From NCBI RefSeq assembly GCF_001949145.1, contig NW_019091370.1, forward strand, positions 581,173-623,727: 42,555 nt of DNA, given 5' to 3'. The DNA comes from Acanthaster planci. Its lineage: Eukaryota > Echinodermata > Asteroidea > Valvatida > Acanthasteridae. Below the pieces are notes generated by a model. It did no database searches. It saw only the letters and a program-made list of their open reading frames with translations, and was not told where the DNA came from. Of this stretch, positions 1 to 22,300 are shown one piece after another. Made by a program: the position numbers and the translations under genes. Numbering within the stretch: the stretch's first letter is position 1; each line of letters opens with the position of its first letter.

Positions 1-265
1 CTGGTTCACAAATGACTATGAAACGCACGTTAAGGTAGCGTCGCTACCAGTAAAATGAAACCTCCCAACCAACCTGGTTCTTTTCAACCGATGAGGGGGT
101 GCTTCTGCTCTAGACAGATACACACTACACACATAGTAGGTGCTTTTCATTTTCTAAAATACCTTCAGCTCAAAGCTAAAAATCTGAAGTATTTCTGGTA
201 ACCACTCTGCTCAAAACAGTTACCCAAACTATAAAGTTCAATGAAATGTCTTTTAAATTTCCTAC
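1..265. other. ATP2C1 intron, continues beyond left edge
   Basis: After the donor at 265-264 (minus strand, GTAGG) I see no further ATP2C1 exon in this stretch, so the next exon lies beyond the window. Confidence 0.5.
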
Positions 266-12005
<11,740 letters not shown>

Positions 12006-12394
12006 AAAGTCATCATTTCGGTAACATCATACTATGCCCATTCGTAGCGAATTTCAATGTTACTTTTTAAAATATGTCAACTTTTTAGGTTGTTAAAAAA
12101 ACGCAGTTCACAGGAACTTGTCTCGCCACTGCTGGTACATGTACTACTTCTCTCACGAATGCAACTCCTAAAATAAAAATGGATCAATACAGTCTGGTGC
12201 CTTAAAAAATTTCATTACAAATTGATTAAATGAAAAGGATTACAGACCAACCAAAGCTTACTAAAGGGCGCCATCCGTTGGCTTATTGACGCCAGTCTCG
12301 ACACGGCACGTGATTTAAAGCCCGGACATTTGGCGCGGGTTCCGGTTTGGAGTTTAATGCCGATCAATGAATTACTGATAACCAAACGTGAACA
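12006..12394. promoter_or_regulatory. Bidirectional promoter of ATP2C1 (-) and ORC6 (+)
   Basis: The 389 bp between the two start codons must hold both 5' UTRs and promoters. I see no TATA box. There is an E-box CACGTG at 12307-12312, a perfect E2F consensus TTTGGCGC at 12329-12336 (59 bp before the ORC6 ATG), and a CTCF-like motif on the minus strand at 12266-12281. An E2F site suits ORC6, a replication-licensing gene. Confidence 0.6.
12329..12336 (+). promoter_or_regulatory. E2F consensus site upstream of ORC6
   Basis: The sequence TTTGGCGC matches the E2F consensus TTTSSCGC at all 8 positions and lies 59 bp before the ORC6 start codon. E2F control of replication-licensing genes is established in animals; binding here is inference. 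Confidence 0.5.
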
Positions 12395-15347
12395 ATGAAT
12401 CCATCAGAGATCAAAACTTTGGCTTTGAAAATCGGAATTTCATCAAAAGATGTAATCAGGTAAGCTAGGTTAGGGCTAGGTTTTTTTTCTCTTCCAGATC
12501 TACGTCATGCATGATCTAGGCCTGTCCATTTCCTGTGTTTTCCTTGCTTTGTACAAGTAGGCCTAGTGCAAATTGATTATGTACCTTGAACGTAAGAGCC
12601 TAGACATTCTAGAGGCGAACCACACTATCATAACACAACTTTTTAGAAGTTTACCAATTATAGCAGGCCAGGCCTACCTCCAGGGTCACGCTGCTAACGT
12701 ATTAAGCCTAGTTTCTGTTGCCAAATCCATGTCCAAAATGTTGGAACAGATGATGTTGAATCCTGTGGGTAGTTACTCAGACTTCTCCCTGACTGCCTGA
12801 TTGACGTTGTTCCCTAGCTTGGATCTGTTCTTGTTTTTGTGACCATGAAACACCATCTAATTCATTTTGCCTAGTGGAAGTCCATTGCATTTCAGAGTAG
12901 GAGCCTAATAACCATCGTGATCAAGGTGGCAACCGTAATATTCGTTTGCAACCTCACAATTTGTATTAAAAAATTCCTAATAAACCAGGTTACGGCCTTT
13001 TTGGAAAGAGTTTCATAAACAGACATCACTTGAGGCCCTGTGCACAAGCCGATGCAACTGGCCTGAAAAATTCAAAGTGTTTTCTAAGTAAATGCTTCAA
13101 TACATTTGACTTTTTAGGACATGTTATCACTTTTTGATTGCTAGTAAACCACTGGAAGGGGAATTAGTGATGTCCGTATGTGGAACTTATACTGCCTTTT
13201 TTATTCTGTGTTGCAACTTCTTTTAGGAAAGCCGAGGAATTGCTGAGACTTTGTGAAATCCGATGCATGTCAGCAACAGCCCTTGGCCCAAACAGCACAT
13301 GCCAGGCAGTCATGTGCATTGAGCTGGCAGCAACATCAGTGGACCAACCAATCGACAAAGTAAATCTCCTCATATTGTTTGGTAGATTCTGTATTTGATT
13401 TGGGACAATCATAACCAATCATTATCATTGTCATCATCACTATCACAGGTTACCTAACCTGTAAATGGCGATTTCTTCACTGTTGGTTATGGAAACAAAA
13501 TAAATAAATAAATAAATATTCAAGATCCTGAAAGGCATCTTCATCAGTTATCTTCATCAGTCTTCTGAATGTATGTTATCTCATTCTGTGCATTAATATC
13601 GTTAATGTCATATTTACCAGTACTCATTTTAACTCCATCAAAAGAATGAATAATAAAAACCTGATATTTATGAGTTGTATTTACACAGTTTACTTTCATT
13701 TTATTTGTTTCCAGAATGCTGCCATCCGGTGTTCAGGAGTAACAAGAAAAGTCTACACTACGTTGTACAAGACGTTAGAGAACATCCTGGAGATGAAGCA
13801 AGATATTGGTATCAGAGATCTTGCTGTACAGTTTGGTTGTTTGCCTGCAGTCAACCCAGCACTAGAGATTCTGGCAAGGTGCTAGCTTCTCTGAAAATTT
13901 GAGACTAAAAATAAAACAGACTACCACGGAGGTTACTAGTCCATGTAAATTTAAATCAGGGACCTTGTCTTTATTGCCATAAATTTATTTCACAAGCTGC
14001 TGAATGATCAGTCATTCCAGTAAAGTTGAAAATGTACCAGCGAAGTCTTACTTTTCAAATTTGAATGATTTCCAAAAGCTAAAAGTAAAAGAAAAATCCT
14101 GAAAGGGTGGTAACTTTTTTTCTCTCTTTGTATTTTTGTCGTTCAGATACAGAAAAGAATGTGAAGGAAAAATGAGCGAGTCAGCAAGGGACGATGTCAA
14201 CTTCAACAGTTCATTGTTTACAACTGGAAGTTTGTACACTGCGTGCAGGTAGGGAGATACATGCGCATAATGTACCTGCTTTTAATTTAGAAAGTATTCC
14301 TGAATATGGAGTTTTGTGGGAAAAGGGAACTTCCGAGATGAAGTCCTTGGGTAGCTAAAGTTTATTGCACTGGATGATTTTCAGAACTATAGAGGGCCAT
14401 GTGTGGTAGCCATCTTACAGGGTGGTTCTTCTGTTCCACAGGGAAACCTCCTTTGTGCATACCCTGTGGAAAATTAGACTTCAGTATCATAAATTATCAA
14501 CATCTGCTGAAATTTCATAATTTGTCAACCCAAAAGTTTGATTTGGACTAATCTTTTTGTCAGTACATGAACATACAACTCACACCGCATCTGGGCATAC
14601 TACCCACAACTACAAGGTTTCTTTTTTTATCATCAGGCATCTAAAAATCAAGGTAGAGAAGAGTAAATTTCTGTTGGTTGCTGGAGTGAAGAAATCCACT
14701 TTTGACAGACTGAGCTCTGACCTCACAACACATGCTACAGCTGTCATAGGTAAGAGAGCAGTCAGCAAAGTGTCAGAGCTTGTGAGAAAATAGCACCCTT
14801 TTGCTAGGTTGAGATGTGAACCCTCAACCTCCAGCTTGCATGTGAAAATACCTTAACCAATTAACCATCAGGTTCACTGGGGCCAGCAGGCAGGTTCCAA
14901 TCCAATATTTCAATCACTGACTTATGGTGATATATTGTTCCAAAGTTGATGCTGTATTTAATTTCAGACATCATTTTGATTGAAATTTTCCACCTTTTTT
15001 TTTACAACTCTGCAGGGGAAAGAAAGACGGGTAAATCTAAGAGACAAGGACATTGGTTGGAAGACCTAGAAAAATCCTTTGAAGGTCTGTATATAAATGG
15101 ACATCAATCCAGCCTCCCTAAGCAGATGAGGAGGCAGACTTTCACATTTTCTGATTTCAAGTGCTTTAAATTTGGAAGCATTTTCTCTAAAATGTATTTT
15201 TCCCCATTTCTTTATTTGCCAGAAGAGTGCAGCCCACCAAAGAGGCAACCAATAGCAAAGCAGCATGGTGTATCCAATGGCAACAATGACTATGAGGAGT
15301 GGAAGAGAAAAATACTGGAGGGAACAAAAACGAACACACAATCATGA
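12395..15347 (+). CDS. ORC6: Origin recognition complex subunit 6
   Basis: Smallest ORC subunit, needed for origin licensing by MCM loading in the nucleus. Seven exons: 12395-12459, 13227-13359, 13715-13878, 14147-14248, 14637-14749, 15016-15084, 15223-15347; 256 aa (human 252). The two cyclin-box-like (TFIIB-like) segments are covered by residues about 1-190, with hallmark stretches RKAEELLRL, AVMCIELAA, IGIRDLAVQFGC and VAGVKKSTFDRL. The C-terminal ORC3-binding motif DYEEWKRKILE is intact; Tyr239 corresponds to the residue mutated in Meier-Gorlin syndrome (human Y232). The basic linker (KTGKSKRQG) is diverged. Phases join at all six introns. The last intron (15085-15222) is 138 bp and open in frame, so its retention would add 46 residues. 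The divergent promoter is shared with ATP2C1. Confidence 0.95.
13497..13518 (+). repeat. (TAAA)n microsatellite in ORC6 intron 2
   Basis: Five tandem TAAA units; no function seen. Confidence 0.75.
14805..14882 (-). repeat. Degenerate tRNA-derived SINE-like sequence in ORC6 intron
   Basis: On the minus strand GGTTAATTGGTTAAGG (A-box region) is followed about 35 nt later by GGGTTCACATCTC (decayed B box). The layout is the same as the better copy at 18020-18093. Weak match. Confidence 0.35.
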
Positions 15348-16367
15348 CAAAAGAAGGACCTGCTTTGAAATTGTTCATATTGTTGATGTGTTTGAGTTGC
15401 AGTTTGTTGAAGAATGTGCTCAGAATGAGATTTAGTGTTGGTTTTTGTTTTGCATGAAACCTAGTGTTAATTTCATTTGCCTGAACCCAGAAATGTTGAG
15501 CTAAGAAAGTATAACACGGGTTACCAGCCCAGGTTTCATGAGATTTAATGGAAATTGTCTGGCTCCTCTTTTTTGGTGTGATGTTTTCTGTCTTAATGCA
15601 ATTAAAGTTAAATCAAGTTAATTAAATTACTTTTCTGGTTAGTTTTGTATTGTGTCTTGCAACCCCATCATTAATTTGGGCCATGTCATATTACCAACTC
15701 AGTTATGTTGCACTGTTCATATATCGTACCTGTGTGGAAGAAGTACGACTAACTTGGGGCAGGTAGTTCAAAGTTACATTTTCAAAGTCTGTGGAGAGTT
15801 TCTAAATGAATGTAAATATTGGTTGAATCTAACAAATAAATGAGGATGAAGCTGTGAAGTTAATTACACTGATGCAGTCTTTGCTCTTGCAGTTTTCCAT
15901 AATTAACTTTAGAATGTTTTGAAGCCAAAAATGAGATGTTTAATTGAAAGCAGAGTTTTTAAATAATGATTTGAGTTGCGCTGTTCCAATAACGCAAAAT
16001 GAATGACTCTGTTTTTGTGCTACTTTTTTTTTTACTCAGTAAGTTTCAATAAAATCTACCAAAAAATTCCTTCGTTTACAAAAATGTGACTGATTTCCCT
16101 AGGTTTTGTTGTTTTTTATGGAGACACACCGGGAATGATTCTGGGAATGGAGGGGAATGCGCTGTGTATTTTTGAAATTTCACACCCTCCGCGTCGGACC
16201 CAAATTGTGAAATACTGGAGGCGTGTGGATTTTCAGGTATCGTCACGAGAGGGCGCTGTCTAATTGCACTATGACGACGAGAGAAGCGGAGTCAGATAGC
16301 TCTTCGACAATACGAGGGGTGGTTATTGAAATGTTTTGATCTGATCGGCCAGTTCGTATTCTTAAAA
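15348..16367 (+). other. ORC6 3' UTR and TTLL9 promoter region
   Basis: This holds no coding sequence I can support. Candidate ORC6 poly(A) signals are ATTAAA at 15601-15606 and AATAAA at 15835-15840 and 16048-16053. The last 150 bp before the TTLL9 start are more GC-rich and carry a CTCF-like motif at 16243-16256. Confidence 0.5.
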
Positions 16368-19300
16368 ATGAACAAGGGTGGAAGGGTGAGTAATGAGTGT
16401 TTGGAATCACATTCTGACTTGGAAGTAGTTTTGAAATGATTTCAGAAATGCAAACACTGGCTGAAGTTCCTTGCTGGCTTTGCTCTGCTGACTGTGATGT
16501 GGTAGTGTGTGTGTGCTGACCACGCTCAGCGCAATCAGTCGATCCGCACGGGCGATCGCCGGATCGTTGTGCTCCTGTCGATCTTATTGCATGATTTGCC
16601 AATAATTCCACCATCAACCCATTCCCTTTTCTTTCATCGGTACTTGTGGAAGATTGTTTCGAAAAAGGAAACATCACAGATTTTCACACAGGTCGATGGA
16701 TCTAGTGCAACATGATCACACCCAACACACACACTGTGTAGGCCTAAAATTGGCCGAATTATTGAATGGGCCTTGAAAACCATAAAGAACAATTGTAAAT
16801 TTAAAGAAACGACTGTTCTGCTACATTGCTGTAAACCATCTTTCTGCAGAAGCCTTCCAAATCCATGCAATGTTATTTCAGTGTACAGTTGGTCATCATA
16901 ATTCATATTTCTAACAATTTTTCTGACAACGTATCTATTTATCCTGTTTGTTTACACTAATCTTTTTACAGGCAAACTTACAGAACTATAGACCTGTTAT
17001 ACGCAAGGGAATTGGGTAAGAGCAAACTCTCAGTCCAGATCCAGCCTTCAATCTTGTCTACATGTACCTCTGAATCCCAACACAACAGTTTTCACGATGA
17101 CATAAAATAAATTGAAACCAAATCTGCTCAAATTCCTCAGTTTTCAATTTACAGAATCTACTCAGATGTTAGATTGAAATGTCATGTTTTATCAGTTGTT
17201 CCATGAGGGATGAATCTATCAGAAACAGTTCCTAGAGTTTGGTCCAAGATTTGTAATGATAGAGAAATGCCCAGATCTTTGTCTGTCTTTCTAGGGATCG
17301 TCCTATTCGCTTCAAATGCTCCCTACAGAACACCATCCTTGATGTGTTGCGATCCAAGAACTGGGTCGAGGTCAAAGAGTAAGTCTGACATTCAATGTTT
17401 ATTTTTGGCAAACTGGGACCAAAGCAAATATGTTCCTTCTTGAAGGTACCTCTGAGTATCTTCCTGATAAATTTATATTTTATCTCAATTTCTAATACCA
17501 AAACACTTTAAAAGTGAAAGATCACCAGCCAAAAATCCAATTAAAACCAATTTTCAAACGGTATTAAAATCCATCTTTATGGACTCACAAGGTTGACAAA
17601 TTCCATAGCCCTCAAAAAAGCATGGAACATTTTGGAAATTCAGTGACTATTGATATTTCCAATTTTGTTTACGAATTTTTTGCACCTGGCATATTTTGGC
17701 CCCTTTCGTATTTGTAAAGGTCGGTTTATATTTGGCACGAAAGCAAACACAAATTTGAGTATGTGCCATCAAATCAAATATTTATGCTGCAAATTGGCAA
17801 ACGTTGAACACATTTCAACCTTGAGGGAAATTTGCTGTAAATATTTCGTGACGTCAGATTCTCTTTGCTTTCACATTTGCTTGAAGTATAAACCGGCCTT
17901 AAAACAGAAAAGGAAAGCACCTCTGCCAAGTAATTTTGGATTTTTGCCCTGCCCGACGTGTATTTTAACACTGTATACTCAGTGTATGCCCCTGAAGGCT
18001 TGTGAAAAAAATCACAAGTGTACTCGGTTGGGACTCGAACCCACGACCTCCTGCTTACTAGTGCAGACGTCTTAACCACTCGACCACCAAGCTTGCTGGT
18101 GTTGGCTGGCTGTTTCAAATCAGATGTAGCAGCAGGTACCACAAACAACTACATGTATTTCACAAGCCTTTGGGGGCATTCACTGAGTATAGAGTGTTAT
18201 AATACACATCGGGCAAGGCAAAAATCCCAAATTAATTTACATCTCCCCGGCGCAAATCCATCCTTAAAACACCTCTGCCAAGTATGGTTTTTGTATAATA
18301 ACTTTTGCTCCTGTTTCAAATGCACTGTTCTGTTCTATGGAGATATGTAGTTAACTTACCACCTTATTTCCCACTGGAGTCTGGCTGTAAAGATTCTGCT
18401 TCCACATTCTTTCTGTGACATCAATATGTTTGTCTTTTCTCTCCTCAGTTAGCTCAACGTTGATTATATCTAATGCATTATGGGAAATACCATCTGCCTA
18501 CTAATACTTACTCCTCTACACATCAATCTATTCCCTACATCACACGTTTGAAGTACTGGTCAGCTGCCCTCTGCCAAAGATCCCTCTCACAAACTCACAT
18601 ACCTCCGGGTACCCCCTCCCTGTAACCCCCAGCTTCTCCTGTATCCATTCTCCTCTGCCAAGCTCCCCGTGCAGAACTAATTTTACTCAAGTGCTGTTGT
18701 AAATCAGTATTTTATCCTGGAGAAACTTATGGTTATGGCTGATGTGGAAAATTATTTGGCAAAATTTCTGAAATTTGTTTGAATGGTGAAGAAGCCCTTT
18801 GAAATCCGTTTATGCTGTTTATGTTTTCTGTACAATTTGATGATTATTGTGGACAGTATCTATCACAGAAATGTGGCCAAGGTTGAAGGGTCCCCCCTCT
18901 CCTGCCTCAATCAAATTCTTTACTTGAAATCCATTTCCATCTGACAATTCACCATACTAACCTTCATGGACATAATTCATGCACATAAATCTGTATAAAT
19001 TAATGGTGGAATCGTGTGTGTGTGTATGCTCGCTGCAGAGATGCGGACTTTGATTTCTTTTGGGCTGACGTGGGCTGGATGAAGGAGTACTTTGATCACT
19101 TCTACATGCAAGAACATGTCAGGATTAATCACTTTAGGAATCATTATGAGGTTAGAGGTCAATCACCTTGCACCCATAGCAACAGACAATCTGATCCATG
19201 GGGGTAGCCATCTTGGATTGTTAATGCCATCGCTTAATGGGAATCAGTGGCTAACCCGCTGATTTACTTTGTATTGGAATCCCTTTCATTTCATATCAAA

Positions 19301-22300
19301 TAACAAGTTGTGCTCTAGTTGTCCTGTAACTGTGACAAAATTTGGCCAATCAAATACAAGATGGCCACCTGTTTGGTTCAGACTGTCTTCTGTTGCATTA
19401 AAACAATTGGGATGAAAGTCAGGAGAAAAACCAGTTCTTTGGAATAATTGATGAGAGTAGAACGCCTTGCTCCTGAGCCTGTAAATACTCAAACTGCTAA
19501 TTTGCTGCTGTTTTGAATGGAATATTTGTGAGCTTAGACAAAATAAATGTCACAATGAGGCAATGTGTGAAAATAAATTTACCTTCTGACCCAAGAAAAT
19601 TTCTGGATAACTGCTGTCAATAGCAGAGTGTAAAGAGAATCTTCAACAGAGAAATCCTCCAATGACAGTTAGTTCCATCGGTTTTTCCAAATGGACTGCT
19701 CCTTCCCTGACTTTCAGCCCAATTTCCACCCTTGATTTTGTTTTGTTGTGGTCGCAATCATGATTTTATTTTTGCCCCCATGCCATGCCCCTCTCCTTCC
19801 ACTCGCTTGTAGGGATGAATTTGATTTTGACTTTTTCTGGGCGGATCGGGTTTGGATGCGAGAATACTTTGACACGTGCTACATGGAGGACCATGTACGC
19901 ATCAACCACTTTCGAAATCACTATGAGGTAAGGCCAACAAGTAATGTAGCATACGGCAACAGGTTTGTGAAGAAGCCTACTTAGTAAAGGAGGGACATTG
20001 CAACTGACTTGCCCTATCCTTCCTAATGATGCTAGACCATCTCAATGAAAATCGACATCCTCCACCGTCTCCTCTGAATATGAGCCACAAGCCGTTATAT
20101 CTTTCCACAAACATTTGTTTCTCCCTTTTGGTGTTCACATCGCTCTATGTTTTGTTTATCAGAGCTGCAGTATGTAAACTTCACTTAGGAACATCTGCTA
20201 TGTTTCAAATCATGCAGATTTTTAATGATGACCATTTGAAGCTCACCAAAGTTGACAAGTTTGTCAGATAAAATGCCTTATACATCCATTTCATTTTCCT
20301 CCCACACTGTTGTCAGCTAGATTAGAAATAATAATTAATTACTTAGATTTTAACTGTCATGGTTTGTTTTATGACCCACATCACCGCTATATCTTTTTGT
20401 TTGGCCTGATATTCCCACTTCATGGTGTCTAGTTTATCCAATAGATATAGTGTTCATTTTCTAGTTTTTGTATCCCACTGCTGTTGCATGTACTGATTTT
20501 TTTATTATTTTCATCGGCAGTTGACTCGCAAGAACTTAATGGTGAAGAATCTAAAGAGATATCGCAAGCAGTTGGAACGAGAAGTTAGCAAAGTAGAAGC
20601 TTCCAGATGCGATTTCTTCCCAATGACCTTTGAACTGCCAGTAAGTTGTCTCTGCCAACTGAGCCATGAAACAGCCACTTGATTTCTGTTGGACAAACTA
20701 GAGGTCAAGCAAAGGTCAAGTAATCAGCGACTTCACATTTCTCAAAAATGTCAATAGATTTTTATGATTTATGAATAATATATAATATCCTAAACAGTCA
20801 AACAGTCAGATTTGAATTGTGACAAGTGGATTACGACTACTTGATGTCCATGACAAGATTAAATTCGTTATGAATTGTTTTAAAGTCAATCCTCAGCTGT
20901 AGTTGTGAATAATAATTTGTAATAAGTTATAAAGTGAATTGTGAATATTAATGAGTGCATCCGGCCATGTTTAATATTTGGGTTGAATTCTATTTCTTAC
21001 TTCTAGTCAGAGTATCACATGTTTGTGGATGAGTTTAAGAGAAATCCTGGTTCCATCTGGATCATGAAGCCAGTTGCTAAGTCTCAAGGCAAAGGCATCT
21101 TCCTCTTCAAGAAACTTAAAGACATCATGGAATGGAAGAAGGTACAGATAGGTCATAGTTTAACACTTATGAATAATTCATGTAATCATGAATAGTTTAT
21201 TATTTTGTATTGTTGTTGTATTGGTTTTCATTTTTGCCTTCCCTCAGAGTGATAGTTACCGGCCCAGAGATGGTAAGGATGAGGAAAAAGAACAGCCAGA
21301 GACATACATTGTGTCGCGGTATATTGAGCGCCCTTACCTCATCGGAGGGAGGAAATTCGATCTTAGGGTCTACGTCCTTGTCACCTCGGTATGTACCAGT
21401 TTAACGACACCCTCTCATATGAGCATCAACACTAGCTCCAAGCATTACATATCCATTGAAATTGCTCCCAGAGTTATTTTGACATCTGAATGCAAACACA
21501 CACATGTGTTAAGTTAATGGAGTCGATTTTTGTGTCTATGAAAGTGAAACGTATGAACGCATCATGTACGCCATGCACCAAAAAAACATGCATATGGAAA
21601 GGCACCTTAAGTCAACTTGTAACTAACTGATTTATAGTAAATTTAGTCGGGCATTTAAATAACGAAGAACAAGTGGCTTTGTTGTACCTCATCCAAGATT
21701 ACCAAGGACTGATTTCTGTTGACAGAGAACTCCACTGTTTTAGTTCATCCATCACACCATCTTGAAATCATCATTCACATTCAACTTAATCACCTAATTA
21801 TATTATGGAAGATATTTGAAATGGCCTCATTGTTTGTCAATCGATCAAATTTCTGATAATAGCATTTTTTCTTGAACGTTAAACACTTTATCAGATGAGG
21901 TTTTTAGACATATGGCCTTAAGTGTTGCTTTTTATATCAACAGCAATATCTTTACCATGTTCAGTGATCCACCTGTAATTTCTGCCTTTCCTGCAGTATA
22001 TTCCACTCAAAGCATGGCTGTACAGGAGCGGATTTGCAAGATTCTCAAATTCTAGATTCTCTCTAGAATCCATTGATGACACCTGTATCCTTTTCTTTGA
22101 ACAGCAAGCCCTTCTTGTGCTAAGACAAACTGAAATAAGATCATGACTGTAACTACAGCCTCTTCCCTGGTAAAAAGGGAAAACTTGAATTTTATTACAA
22201 GGACATTTCTACTCTGTCATATGCCTTTTACATTGAGTCACTTTTGTGCACAATGTGGTGAAAAACACCTGTCTGTGTACACCCTACATCTTGAACTGGC

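Noticed and set aside
14946-15347. A single 133-codon frame as an independent gene
   Set aside because: It is ORC6 exons 6 and 7 read through the open last intron; splicing signals and homology support the two-exon reading.
18020-18093. A functional tRNA-Ser gene
   Set aside because: The anticodon loop has 8 nt, the Ser variable arm is missing, the acceptor stem is imperfect, and it sits in a foldback element.
17650-18350. Open frames of 110-141 codons on both strands
   Set aside because: They are explained by the foldback/tRNA-like repeat and lie in TTLL9 intron 3.
19813-19927. Exon 4b as a dead duplicate
   Set aside because: Frame, phases, acceptor and strong donor are intact and the C-terminal half is fully conserved.
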